Positions 1-8,851 of a stretch of 39,789 nucleotides of DNA are shown here, piece after piece. The translations under genes and the position numbers were made by a program. Numbering within the stretch: the stretch's first letter is position 1; every line of letters starts with the position of its first letter. The stretch is from Cryomorphaceae bacterium (GTDB lineage: Bacteria > Bacteroidota > Bacteroidia > Flavobacteriales > Crocinitomicaceae), in contig JAJTDX010000020.1 of NCBI GenBank assembly GCA_021298235.1, positions 1 through 39,789 of the forward strand. Reading direction: 5' to 3'. The notes beneath the pieces were generated by a model. It was given only the letters and a program-made list of their open reading frames with translations, was not told where the DNA came from and did not search any database.

Positions 1-104
1 CCGACAACATGCCCGTTTTAGGAAATGAATTGGAGATCGAAACAGAAAAACTGATTGTAAAATCGACTGTTCAGTCGGTAAATTTGAAGAATAAAGAGGA
101 TTGA
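1..104 (+). CDS. xseA: Probable exodeoxyribonuclease VII large subunit, C-terminal end (partial)
   Basis: An open frame enters from the left edge and ends at TGA 102-104, giving 33 residues that finish in NLKNKED. The residues are charged and beta-strand-like (LEIETEKLIVKSTVQSV), as expected for the OB-like C-terminal end of XseA. The identification rests mainly on context: xseB follows on the same strand, and XseA and XseB form the ExoVII nuclease that degrades single-stranded DNA. There is too little sequence to see any catalytic motif, so another upstream gene cannot be excluded. Confidence 0.5.
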   Translation, partial: DNMPVLGNELEIETEKLIVKSTVQSVNLKNKED

Positions 105-120
105 ATTATTAAAAAACAAA

Positions 121-208
121 ACATTTGAACATTTGAACATTTGAACATTTGAACATTTGAACATTTGAACAATTGAACATTTGAACATTTTTACATTTTT
201 ACATTTTT
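121..208. repeat. 8-bp tandem repeat array (acatttga)n then (acattttt)3
   Basis: Eleven consecutive 8-bp units fill the gap before xseB. Units 1-6 are exact acatttga, unit 7 is acaattga (one change), unit 8 is exact, and units 9-11 are acattttt. The array ends 6 bases before the xseB start codon, so it occupies the whole leader and possible promoter region. A multiple of 8 bp changes spacing but not a reading frame here, since it lies outside coding sequence. Slippage during replication is the expected way such an array grows or shrinks. Confidence 0.95.
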
Positions 209-214
209 ACACCT

Positions 215-409
215 ATGGAAAACCAAACATACACCGCCGCTTTCGAGGAATTGCAACAGATCGTTCGCGACATGGAGGACGGAGAAATTACAGTAGATGA
301 GCTTGCCGTTAAAGTTAAGCTCGCAGCCGAGCTTATTAAGCTTTGTAAGCAAAAGCTGGTAAGTACTGAAGAAGATGTCAATCAGATCCTGAAAGAATTG
401 GAAGGATAA
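215..409 (+). CDS. xseB: Exodeoxyribonuclease VII small subunit
   Basis: The product is 64 residues, a normal length for XseB. It has the family pattern: an N-terminal FEELQQIVRDMEDGEITVDE helix-turn signature, followed by a second helix (AVKVKLAAELIKLCKQKL) and a short acidic tail. XseB binds the coiled-coil arm of XseA to make cytoplasmic ExoVII, which trims single-stranded DNA in repair. The start is ATG 215, preceded directly by the tandem repeat array and by no Shine-Dalgarno sequence. It probably forms an operon with the gene cut at the left edge. About 90 bp separate it from the next gene. Confidence 0.92.
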   Translation: MENQTYTAAFEELQQIVRDMEDGEITVDELAVKVKLAAELIKLCKQKLVSTEEDVNQILKELEG

Positions 410-498
410 ATCCCGAGGTAATAACATCGACGGGTTGAAAAGTTAACTAGCATTCTGTTACAAATGACCCTAAACTGCAGTACTTTTAAAGTATTGTG

Positions 499-3159
499 AT
501 GAAGAAGAGGATTGTCCGCATTGGTTTGTGGGTCTGTGGTGTTTTTGCAGGACTGATGTTGCTGCTTACACTCCTCATTTACGTGTTCAAAGATGAGATT
601 TGCCGTTATGCCATCGATGAAGCAAATGCGTACTTAAAAGCAAAAGTATCTATTTCTGAGGTCGATCTTACATTTTGGGGTTCATTTCCCAATTTATCGG
701 TGGATTTCAACCACGTTTTCATCCCGGATTCATATACCTATGCCACCAACAAAGACACCTTGCTCTATTCCGACCGGATTCGATTAAAATTTAATCCGCT
801 CGATATTTGGCGTGAAAACTACACCGTACATTCGATTGAGGTCAGCTCGGGAACGGTTCAGCTCAAGGTCAATCGTTATGGCAAAGTCAACTATGACATC
901 TTAAAACCGAGCTCTGACAGCACAAATGAAGCCTTTGAGCTGGATTTGGAATCGGTAGCCTTTGAAGACATCCGTTTTTCATACCGCAACACCCCTACCG
1001 CTCAAAAATACCGCAGTCGCATCCATAAAATGAACTTGGATGGCAGGTTCAGTGATGATCGTTTCGAAGTACATACCTCAGCCAACCTTCTACTCAAACA
1101 GCTCAAAAGTGGCGACGTGTCTTTACTTAAAGACCAACCTGCTGAAATCAATCTCAGAGTATATGTAAACACACTTAGTGATGTGATCAACATTCCAAAG
1201 GCGAGTATCAGTATTGCCTCCCTTCCATTTGAAATCAAAGGAACATTCAGAAAAGACAGCACCATTTTTGAGCTTCACTCAAAGGATATACCACTGACAG
1301 ATTTTGCTAGCAAGTTCGCTTTATCAGGCACAGAAGAAGTGCGAAAATTCGATGGATCGGGCTTGGCTTTTGCTGATCTCTTCGTCAGGTCGGACAACAA
1401 AGCAAATGAGGCTGCTGAGGTCACCTGTAACTTCGGCATTCAAGAAGGATCGCTCACTGAGCCGGAGAGAGGAATTCGAATACAGAAGATTAATCTAAGT
1501 GGAACATACTCCAATGTAGGGGGACAAGAAAATGAGTTTTTAAAATTAGAGAAATTGAAGCTGCTGACTCCGGGAGGTCCTTTCGATGGAAAGCTCGAGA
1601 TAACCCGTTTTGAAAAGCCAAAGTATAATGGATTCGCCCACGGTGTAATCGATGTCGCCATGTTTCACTCCCTGTTTCAGATTCCTATGGTAGAACAAGC
1701 ACAGGGAATGGTGGACTTATCAACGGATTTCGAGGTCAGCACAGAGTTTACAGAGGCAGGAGAAAAGGAATATTCCGTAAAAAAATGTGATGGGAGTATT
1801 GAGCTTCGGAACATGCTCGTCAAATTGCAAAATGACCACCGAACCTTTCGTGAGTTAAACGGAGCACTCTACCTCCGTGGAGAGGAAGCGGGAATCGATG
1901 ATGTTTCCCTAAAGGTGGGAAGCACCGATTTACGTTTAAATGGTATTTTCAGAAATCTTGTTAATTACATTTCGGACCAGGGAGTGCTTGAAGCTGATGT
2001 GGAAATTTCCGGAAATAAGATTGACCTGCAAGATTTGGGTACAACCACGAAGGAGGAAAAGATTCAGGATGGACGCAGTTATGTAATTCCTGCAGATATT
2101 CGTGGGCACATGCGCACCGATATCGGTGAGTTAATTTATGAAAAACATACGTTCCGTGACGTGAATGGAAATATGGAGATGTCCGGCCGCCAATTGTATT
2201 TCCCAAATGTCACACTTCGCAACGCAGAGGCCACCATTAATGGAAGCTTGATCATTGCTGAAAATGCTCCGGAAATCTTCGATATAACTGCAGAGGTCGC
2301 TTCAAAAAACCTTCAATTCAAACCTCTTTTCAAAGAATGGGAGAATTTTCACCAAAGCGTACTTGGAGCAGAAAATATTTTTGGAAAAGCAGAGGCAAAA
2401 GTATTTTTCAAAGCGCCATTCGATCTCCGTTCGGGAATAATTTATAAATCCATTAAAGCACAAGTGTACCTTAAAGTCACCGAAGGGCGACTTGCGAATG
2501 TGAAAAGTTTTAAATCCATTACCGAAAGTTTACAAACCAACTCAGCAAAATTGGTTCTTGGCAAAGAGAACATCGCCTCTCTGGAAAAGAAACTGATGGA
2601 TCTAAGGTTTGAAACACTGGAAAATACCCTGACAATAGAAAACGGAAAAGTGACCATTCCGGAGATGATGATCCTTTCTTCTGCACTTGACATGGAGACG
2701 TCCGGAACACACACCTTCGACAATGTGATCGACTATCGATTTTCGTTCCAATTCAGGGACTTGAAAAATAAAAGCCGAACAACCGAATTTGGAGAGGAAA
2801 TCGATGATGGTACAGGCATGAAAGTATTCATGCGTATGTATGGAAACGTCGAAAATCCAACAATCATTTGGGACAAACAATCCAGAAAAGAACAGGTAAA
2901 AGAGAACCTTACAGAAGAGAAGGAGACCGTTAAATCGATGTTAAAAAGCGAATTCGGCTTATTCGGCAAAGACTCGACTGTCAGAAATTACCAGGAAAAA
3001 GAACGCCCTAAAGAAACCATAAAAGTGGAATTAGATCCCGCCGAAGAAGCGAGGCCGGAAGATAAAAAACCTAAAAAAGATTCCAAGCTAAGGAATACCT
3101 TGAAGAACTGGAAACAAGAGGCCGATAAGGACAAGCAAGAGAAGATAGAGTTTAATTGA
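499..3159 (+). CDS. AsmA-like envelope protein
   Basis: The product is 886 residues, with one N-terminal membrane segment (about residues 8-27, rich in L/V/F) followed by a long beta-rich region, as in the AsmA/TamB/YhdP group. These proteins anchor in the inner membrane and extend into the periplasm, where family members are linked to phospholipid transport and outer-membrane biogenesis. The start region ISEVDLTFWGSFPNLSVDF and the C-terminal block with SALDMETSGTHTFDNVIDYRFSF and a DGTGMKVFMRMYGNVENPTI motif resemble Bacteroidota AsmA-like proteins. The last roughly 80 residues are Lys/Glu-rich and probably disordered. An in-frame GTG lies one codon upstream at 496; I prefer ATG 499. The specific role is inferred from the family only. 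Confidence 0.8.
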   Translation: MKKRIVRIGLWVCGVFAGLMLLLTLLIYVFKDEICRYAIDEANAYLKAKVSISEVDLTFWGSFPNLSVDFNHVFIPDSYTYATNKDTLLYSDRIRLKFNPLDIWRENYTVHSIEVSSGTVQLKVNRYGKVNYDILKPSSDSTNEAFELDLESVAFEDIRFSYRNTPTAQKYRSRIHKMNLDGRFSDDRFEVHTSANLLLKQLKSGDVSLLKDQPAEINLRVYVNTLSDVINIPKASISIASLPFEIKGTFRKDSTIFELHSKDIPLTDFASKFALSGTEEVRKFDGSGLAFADLFVRSDNKANEAAEVTCNFGIQEGSLTEPERGIRIQKINLSGTYSNVGGQENEFLKLEKLKLLTPGGPFDGKLEITRFEKPKYNGFAHGVIDVAMFHSLFQIPMVEQAQGMVDLSTDFEVSTEFTEAGEKEYSVKKCDGSIELRNMLVKLQNDHRTFRELNGALYLRGEEAGIDDVSLKVGSTDLRLNGIFRNLVNYISDQGVLEADVEISGNKIDLQDLGTTTKEEKIQDGRSYVIPADIRGHMRTDIGELIYEKHTFRDVNGNMEMSGRQLYFPNVTLRNAEATINGSLIIAENAPEIFDITAEVASKNLQFKPLFKEWENFHQSVLGAENIFGKAEAKVFFKAPFDLRSGIIYKSIKAQVYLKVTEGRLANVKSFKSITESLQTNSAKLVLGKENIASLEKKLMDLRFETLENTLTIENGKVTIPEMMILSSALDMETSGTHTFDNVIDYRFSFQFRDLKNKSRTTEFGEEIDDGTGMKVFMRMYGNVENPTIIWDKQSRKEQVKENLTEEKETVKSMLKSEFGLFGKDSTVRNYQEKERPKETIKVELDPAEEARPEDKKPKKDSKLRNTLKNWKQEADKDKQEKIEFN

Positions 3160-3236
3160 ATTATAATACTCACCTTTCGAGTTCCTCAGGGCTCGGTATT
3201 CAGCATTTCAAATTTTAAAAGGTTATCGATTGTCAA

Positions 3237-4517
3237 CTACAATCTCTCCAAAAAATCCAAGACCAACTCCACTAAATTTGTTGTCTCTGCAAACGAAAGA
3301 TTTTCAAACGAATCATTGATGTCATGATAGTTCTTATTCGGGCCCATCGTATACATAAAAAATGCAGGTACGCCTTTCTCAGAAAACCAATAATGATCTG
3401 AATTGGCCGCCGGACCTCGGGACTTTACTTGAGACAAATACTGTTTCTCACTGTTTATGTTCTGAAGTAAAGCAAATTCTTTAGGATGTTTCGTAGCATT
3501 CACCACAGTGACCCCTTCTTCTCCACTTCCCATAATATCCAGATTCATCAGAAACCGAATCCTTCTCAACCTCATAACCGGGTGTTCGGTAAAGTACTTT
3601 GAACCAACTAAACCAGCTTCTTCTCCCGCAAAAGCAATGAACAGATAATTGTACTTCCTTTTTTTGAGAACAAGCTCCTTTGCCACAGCAAGCATCGTCG
3701 CTGTCCCGCTCGCATTGTCGTTTGCACCGGGAAAATAGGTGTCTGCGCCCATTCTCCCCAAATGATCATAATGTGCACTTAATACGATCATTTTTCGATT
3801 CAAGCGACTAGCAGGCAGATACCCGATCACATTGTATGAGCTGTAATTCCTTTCCATTCGCGCATGGACGTCCACAATCAATTCCTTTTGTAAGGGTACT
3901 TTACCATCTATAAAGAGTAAGGGATAGTTGGACTGCTCTGAAGCCACCGACCAGGTTAATTTTTCATTCGACCAAACAATCGTGTGTGAAAATGATGAGA
4001 GCATTTCGGCCATACCGTTCAACAATTTCAATGTATCAGAGGTGGTGGAGCGTTTATCAAGCAAGAAGGCATTGTACTTCCCGCCCCCTGAAACTAGTTC
4101 TCCAATAATCTTTTGAAGACGCACTTTATCGAGGGCCTCAGCCGGAGTAACTGTTTTAAATCGAAGAACAAGGCGCACCGACGGACAGGCGGGATCCACA
4201 AGATAATCTATGCCAGGTCGCAAAGTATCACCATCAGCCAGAACAAGCATTTGACCGGGAAAGGTATTTACAGCGTGTTTAAACTCTTGAAGATAAGATC
4301 CTTTTAAAGGTTTTAGACCTAGCTGCTTAAACTCCCCCGAAATAAAAGCTGATGCGAGTGAATCGCCTTTGTTAATATAACCTCGACCATGCAATTGCGG
4401 AGCGCAGAGGTGTTGTGTGACATTTCGCACATAATCCAGCACTAACATTTTTGTGCCGGGCTGAGCATTTACGTAAAGTTGGATCAGCAAAAAAATGGCA
4501 GTAATGCCCTTACGCAT
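3237..4517 (-). CDS. Exported M28-family zinc metallopeptidase
   Basis: A 426-residue protein with an N-terminal signal peptide (about residues 1-18, ending near VNAQP). The M28 catalytic core is intact: AHYDH (His249), GANDNASG (Asp267), AFAGEEAG (Glu299/300), NLDIMG (Asp327) and NYHDINDSF (His398), which together supply the two-zinc site of aminopeptidase-type enzymes. It should hydrolyse peptides in the periplasm or outside the cell; the substrate is not evident. Its ATG at 4517 overlaps the end of the upstream gene by 8 bp, so the two are probably translationally coupled. The 3' end faces the AsmA-like gene across 77 bp in which I see no convincing terminator. Confidence 0.9.
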   Translation of the reverse strand: MRKGITAIFLLIQLYVNAQPGTKMLVLDYVRNVTQHLCAPQLHGRGYINKGDSLASAFISGEFKQLGLKPLKGSYLQEFKHAVNTFPGQMLVLADGDTLRPGIDYLVDPACPSVRLVLRFKTVTPAEALDKVRLQKIIGELVSGGGKYNAFLLDKRSTTSDTLKLLNGMAEMLSSFSHTIVWSNEKLTWSVASEQSNYPLLFIDGKVPLQKELIVDVHARMERNYSSYNVIGYLPASRLNRKMIVLSAHYDHLGRMGADTYFPGANDNASGTATMLAVAKELVLKKRKYNYLFIAFAGEEAGLVGSKYFTEHPVMRLRRIRFLMNLDIMGSGEEGVTVVNATKHPKEFALLQNINSEKQYLSQVKSRGPAANSDHYWFSEKGVPAFFMYTMGPNKNYHDINDSFENLSFAETTNLVELVLDFLERL

Positions 4518-5304
4518 AGCGTCTTTTGATCTTCAGCACAAATTCCTCGACAGTATCACTTTCATTGTCCCACTGGTATTTAGTTGCGAAAGAAGATGTT
4601 CTCTTGAGCGCCTCCAGTTCGTTTTGTTGCTCATCTATGGTTTTTATCGCTTCTGAAAAGGCCTCACTTGAACCATCAAACAATTCGTTAATGAATTGAA
4701 GGCGTTCGTTCAATCCAAAGGACCCCTTAAGTGTATCTATCCGCGACATAGCTATCCTTGACTGCAAAGCTGAATCAAACGCTGAAAATTTCTTAATAAA
4801 TTCATTGTCCTCACTTCCTGAGGCAGACTCTAACTGCTCGGAGAAAGTGCGAATCGGTTCTTCCAAAAGTTCCTCAATTGTTTCTGTTGCCTCAATCGCA
4901 GCTAGATCATTGTCAATGATTTCAGACTCTTCTTTGGAAGCCGGCGTTTCAAAAAGATCGATGGGCGCTGCCGGTACCTCTTCGACTTCGTCCAATGAGG
5001 AAAAATCTATGCTTTCAGGAAAGACGATGTCCTGCTCTTCCACATTGTGCTCAAAGGTATTGTTCACTTCAATGTTTTGGACGATCACTGTCGGAGCATC
5101 ATCTGCTTTAGCAGCGCTACTATCCTTTGTATCTACATGTGCCTCATATGCCTTATATCGCAAGACAAGCGCAAGCTCATACAAATCCCTTGAATGTCCA
5201 ACTAACTCTTCAAGTTCAGTCATTTGCAAATTTCCGGATTGAAGTTTTGATACCAATGTACTCACCTCAGCTAAAGAGGAAGTGATCTTTTTTGAATGTT
5301 CCAT
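4510..5304 (-). CDS. Bacteroidota conserved hypothetical protein (acidic, with C-terminal conserved block)
   Basis: I chose ATG 5304, giving 264 residues (MEHSKKITSS). The frame stays open 57 codons further, to the edge of the divergent tdk gene, but that part is not protein-like in context. The middle (about residues 60-170) is very acidic and low-complexity. The C-terminal block, with SFGLNERLQFINELFDG and a basic end KRRYA, matches a pattern I recall in Bacteroidota hypothetical proteins encoded beside thymidine kinase. No catalytic motif, signal peptide or membrane helix is visible. It overlaps the M28 peptidase gene by 8 bp. The function is unknown. Confidence 0.75.
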   Translation of the reverse strand: MEHSKKITSSLAEVSTLVSKLQSGNLQMTELEELVGHSRDLYELALVLRYKAYEAHVDTKDSSAAKADDAPTVIVQNIEVNNTFEHNVEEQDIVFPESIDFSSLDEVEEVPAAPIDLFETPASKEESEIIDNDLAAIEATETIEELLEEPIRTFSEQLESASGSEDNEFIKKFSAFDSALQSRIAMSRIDTLKGSFGLNERLQFINELFDGSSEAFSEAIKTIDEQQNELEALKRTSSFATKYQWDNESDTVEEFVLKIKRRYA

Positions 5305-5473
5305 AGTATTGTTTTTTTTCAACAATCCTTTCGAATTGCTAACCTGCCTGTTGTCAGAAATGCTAAAATAGCGATTTTCGATGCGTAAAGTTATCAAAAG
5401 CAAAACGATCTGAAGGATGAGATAGTGACATTTTTCTCCTAAGCAGTGTGTTGAAAAACGAAAAAATTTAGAC

Positions 5474-6061
5474 ATGTTTTTAGAACAATTTCCCGGACAG
5501 GGAAGACAAAATGGTTGGATAGAGGTCGTTTGCGGGTCTATGTTTTCCGGTAAAACGGAAGAGTTGATCCGAAGACTTAAGCGTGCGCAATTTGCAAATC
5601 AAAAACTCGTTCTTTTCAAGCCTCGTGTGGATGACCGCTACCATGAAGAGAATGTTGTTAGTCACCAGGGAAGCAGTCTCGAAGCAAGAGTCATCGAACA
5701 TTCTTCAGAAATACTTCAGATATGGAACCATGAAATGGTCGTCGCAGTAGATGAAGCACAGTTCTTTGATGATGAGCTGGTGAATGTAGCAAATGAGCTC
5801 GCAAACAAGGGTGTCCGTGTGATCCTTGCCGGCCTTGACATGGATTATAAAGGATTGCCCTTCGGTCCCATGCCGCAATTAATGTCTGTCGCAGAATATG
5901 TGACAAAAGTTCATGCAATCTGTTTGTCTTGTGGTAACTTAGCACAGTTTTCGCACCGAACTGTATCAGAAACGGGGCAAGTTCTGGTTGGAGCTGTTGA
6001 AAAATACCAACCACTTTGCCGTTCCTGTTACAACAAAAACACCGGAAATCCGACGAAATAG
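5474..6061 (+). CDS. tdk: Thymidine kinase (type II)
   Basis: The 195-residue product has the complete type II thymidine kinase layout. The P-loop GSMFSGKTEE spans residues 21-30, the catalytic glutamate lies in DEAQFF (Glu94), a lasso region follows, and the structural zinc site is formed by Cys150/Cys153 and Cys182/Cys185. It phosphorylates thymidine to dTMP in the nucleotide salvage pathway in the cytoplasm. The gene is divergent from the hypothetical protein at 5304, with about 170 bp between them. It ends in TAG at 6059-6061. The next gene, murF-alr, lies in the same reading frame 15 nt downstream, so the two probably share a transcript. Confidence 0.95.
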   Translation: MFLEQFPGQGRQNGWIEVVCGSMFSGKTEELIRRLKRAQFANQKLVLFKPRVDDRYHEENVVSHQGSSLEARVIEHSSEILQIWNHEMVVAVDEAQFFDDELVNVANELANKGVRVILAGLDMDYKGLPFGPMPQLMSVAEYVTKVHAICLSCGNLAQFSHRTVSETGQVLVGAVEKYQPLCRSCYNKNTGNPTK

Positions 6062-6076
6062 AACTTCGAACACATT

Positions 6077-8389
6077 TTGAATCTCCAACTCTCATACGAC
6101 GAACTTGCGCACCTCACCGGTGCAACGATCAACGGTTCAATAAATGCTGTCGGGCGAATTGCCAGGGTAGCCATAGATTCACGTTCCATACATCAAGGCT
6201 CAGAGACAGTATTCTTTGCGCTGAAAGGGAATTTCAGAGATGGACATCGGTTTATTCCCGAGGCGCATGAAAAAGGTGTACGTGCCTTTTTCGTAGAGAA
6301 CAATACTTTCGTAGACAGCTATCCGGACAGTGTTTTTTTTAGTGTGCGTGATGTCTTGTTCGCACTTCAGGAGCTTGCAGCCGCACATCGCAGAAAGTTT
6401 ACTTATCCCGTCATCGCAATTACAGGTTCTGCCGGAAAAACCACCGTGAAGGAATGGCTGAATCATCTCCTCTCCCCTGAACTACACATTATTCGAAGTC
6501 CAAAATCGTACAATTCGCAGCTGGGTGTGGCTCTTTCATTACTCGAAATGTCTTCAGAGCATGCCCTCGGAATCTTTGAAGCGGGTATTTCCCAGCCCGA
6601 AGAAATGGAACGCTTAGCATACATGATTCAACCCACTCATGGCATTTTTACATCGTTGGGGAGAAGTCATGAAGAGAACTTTAAATCCAAAGAACAGCAA
6701 CTCGAGGAAAAACTCAAGTTATTTGCCCACTGTACAAAAACCCTGGTAAACGAGACTGTCCCTGTAAGCCAAAGTCAACTTTCAGGAATCCATGGCGAAC
6801 TGGTCAGCATGCTCTCAGGCAAGGACGTCGAACATTTAAACATACCATTCACGGATCGTATTAGTGTGATGAACGCTCGAATGGCATTTGCAGCGGCTTG
6901 TCTGTTTACTAGAGACCGTTCATTATTAAAGCTTAAAGTAGAAGAGCTGGAACGTCCGGCTATGCGTTTGGAGACATTCGACGGTATCAAAGGATGCACA
7001 GTCATCAACGATACCTACAACCTTGATCCGGACGCTTTGCAATATGCATTGGAATACCAGCTTCAACTCTCAAATAACAGGAAACGGATCGTCATCCTGG
7101 GAATTGATGATGCCAACAAAGGACTCAGACAAGAAGCAGAGCGTGTTATCCAAAGATTTGAGCCTGATCAGTTTTACATTGTTGGTCCGGAAGATCAAAT
7201 CGATGTGGAGCCTTCCAATGCCGTCATTCTTTTAAAGGGCACGAGAAATTCAGCCATGCAACGCCGCGCCCTTCAGTTTCGACTCAAAAAACACAAAACC
7301 TATCTGGAAATCAACCTCTCAGCGGTCAGAAACAATTTAATGGTCTACAAAGGACTTTTAACACCTGAAACGCGATTACTGGTAATGGTCAAGGCACAAT
7401 CGTATGGATCGGGAGCCGAAAAACTCGCACGCTTTCTTGAGCTTCAGGGGATTCATTATTTAGGCGTTGCATACGCAGATGAAGGGATCGAGCTGCGAGA
7501 ACAGGGGATAAAACTTCCTATACTGGTCATGAATGCTGAAGAAGAGAGCTTTGAAGAATGTATTCGATACAATTTGGAACCTGCCATATATTCTCTTCAT
7601 CAGCTCGATCTCTTTGTGAAGGAGCTAATCATGCAAAACAGGTCTGATTATCCGATTCATTTAAAAATTGAAACAGGAATGAAGCGACTGGGATTCGAGC
7701 TTAGTGAATTGCCGGAAGTGATTTCACTGCTTCAGGCCCAACCAGAGGTGCGAGTTGCTTCTGTCTATTCACATCTAGCCGATTCTGACAATCGTCGCGA
7801 CAAGAGATTCACCCAGAATCAGCTTACACGATTTGAACAGGCCTGTGCATACCTTGAAAAGCAGTTAAATCAAGCTTTTTCAAAACACATCCTAAATTCT
7901 GAAGGAGTTGCGAATTATTCAGATTCAGCTTACGACATGGTTCGACTGGGGATCGGACTTTTTGGAATTTCAGGAAATCCTCTAGTTAAAAAAGAGCTAC
8001 TGCCCGTTCTTGGATGGTACAGTGCCATTTCTCAAGTTAAGACTGTCAAAAAAGGAGAAAGTGCTGGCTACAGCCGTAGCTTTCTTGCTGAAAAAGATAT
8101 CAGAATTGCAATTGTTCCGGTAGGATATGCCGACGGCTTCAGAAGAGAATTAAGCAATGGGAAAGGCTCGGTATTCATTCAGGGAAAACCTTGTCCAGTC
8201 ATTGGAAGAGTGTGCATGGACATGATTTTGGTAGATATTGGCAAGTTGGAAGTTAAGGAAGGGGACACAGTTGAAATCCTCGGTCCGAACCAAAGTCTGG
8301 AGAACCTCGCAGATTGCATGGGAACCATCCCCTATGAGGTCATGACGGGAATTTCACGCAGGGTGCATCGAATTTACACAGAGAACTAA
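6077..8389 (+). CDS. murF-alr: Bifunctional MurF ligase / alanine racemase fusion
   Basis: A 770-residue fusion typical of Bacteroidota. Residues 1-405 are MurF-like: an N-terminal uridine-binding domain (VAIDSRSIHQGSETVFFALKG), P-loop GSAGKTT (117-123), SPKSYNSQLG, EAGISQPEE and NDTYNLDP (311-318). Residues about 407-770 are alanine racemase, with PLP lysine Lys439 in VMVKAQSYGSG, catalytic Tyr665 in AGYSRSF, and VGYADG and GRVCMDM. Together they make D-alanine and add D-Ala-D-Ala to the UDP-MurNAc tripeptide. The MurF C-terminal domain (about residues 325-405) is short and divergent. The start is TTG 6077, since no ATG or GTG lies between the in-frame tdk stop and this codon; ATT 6074 is the only other non-standard option. 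Confidence 0.93.
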   Translation: MNLQLSYDELAHLTGATINGSINAVGRIARVAIDSRSIHQGSETVFFALKGNFRDGHRFIPEAHEKGVRAFFVENNTFVDSYPDSVFFSVRDVLFALQELAAAHRRKFTYPVIAITGSAGKTTVKEWLNHLLSPELHIIRSPKSYNSQLGVALSLLEMSSEHALGIFEAGISQPEEMERLAYMIQPTHGIFTSLGRSHEENFKSKEQQLEEKLKLFAHCTKTLVNETVPVSQSQLSGIHGELVSMLSGKDVEHLNIPFTDRISVMNARMAFAAACLFTRDRSLLKLKVEELERPAMRLETFDGIKGCTVINDTYNLDPDALQYALEYQLQLSNNRKRIVILGIDDANKGLRQEAERVIQRFEPDQFYIVGPEDQIDVEPSNAVILLKGTRNSAMQRRALQFRLKKHKTYLEINLSAVRNNLMVYKGLLTPETRLLVMVKAQSYGSGAEKLARFLELQGIHYLGVAYADEGIELREQGIKLPILVMNAEEESFEECIRYNLEPAIYSLHQLDLFVKELIMQNRSDYPIHLKIETGMKRLGFELSELPEVISLLQAQPEVRVASVYSHLADSDNRRDKRFTQNQLTRFEQACAYLEKQLNQAFSKHILNSEGVANYSDSAYDMVRLGIGLFGISGNPLVKKELLPVLGWYSAISQVKTVKKGESAGYSRSFLAEKDIRIAIVPVGYADGFRRELSNGKGSVFIQGKPCPVIGRVCMDMILVDIGKLEVKEGDTVEILGPNQSLENLADCMGTIPYEVMTGISRRVHRIYTEN

Positions 8390-8851
8390 TCAGAGCTTAA
8401 AGCGAAGCATTCGCCCGGGAATTGAGCGCTCGAAATCAATTTTTTGTTTTTTGGAGATAATTCCAATTCCTCCTTTAACTCTTCCTGTCACATGCAATTT
8501 TACGGAATCGCGAACCATATAGCGCAGCATAGTCAGCATGGATCCTTCAGCGAGCTCCACATTGATCGGTATCAAAAGAGTATCGATTGATTTTCGCTTC
8601 AATTTCAATTTTTGATTCAACTGTACAAATCCCATTTCCTGTCCTTCGATAGCTATCCTCACCTTCGAAGGCTTCAACTTGAGGGAGAATCCATTCGGAT
8701 TGTACACCACAGCTTTGGCTTCTAAAGTCAAATTGCGACCATCCATCTTAAGCAGCTTTACCCCTTCATTCGATCTCAGTTCCGGATATTTGAATCCTTT
8801 ACAGGCAGTGAGGACTAAAATAATACAAAGAAATAAAGAACTTCTAATCAC
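8390..8851 (-). CDS. LEA-type-2-like lipoprotein
   Basis: A 153-residue protein with a lipoprotein signal peptide (lipobox LTAC, Cys17). The mature part, with a pattern such as LTLEAKAVVYNPNGFSLKLKPSKVRIAIEGQEMG, fits a single LEA type 2 (WHy-like) beta-sandwich domain. Such proteins occur widely in Bacteroidota and are thought to act at the envelope; no enzymatic role is expected. The start is GTG 8849-8851, overlapping the stop of the upstream dipeptidase gene (GTGA), which suggests translational coupling. The stop codon directly abuts the murF-alr stop on the other strand, with no bases between them. Confidence 0.75.
   Translation of the reverse strand: MIRSSLFLCIILVLTACKGFKYPELRSNEGVKLLKMDGRNLTLEAKAVVYNPNGFSLKLKPSKVRIAIEGQEMGFVQLNQKLKLKRKSIDTLLIPINVELAEGSMLTMLRYMVRDSVKLHVTGRVKGGIGIISKKQKIDFERSIPGRMLRFKL

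Noticed and set aside
481..488. TACTTTTA as promoter of the AsmA-like gene
   Set aside because: It misses the final G and has no -33 match. It is mentioned only as a weak parallel to the short-leader class.
3160..3236. cgag...ctcg hairpin between AsmA-like and M28 genes as terminator
   Set aside because: The stem is only 3-4 bp and no T-run follows.
4805..5242. Ser-rich 145-residue open frame on the plus strand
   Set aside because: It is antisense to the acidic part of the conserved hypothetical gene. Its Ser/Ala bias is what the reverse of Glu/Asp codons gives.
5363..5370. TATTTTAG as -7 element for the 5304 gene (minus strand)
   Set aside because: It differs from TAnnTTTG by one base and the nearest TTG is 24 bp away, just outside the range.
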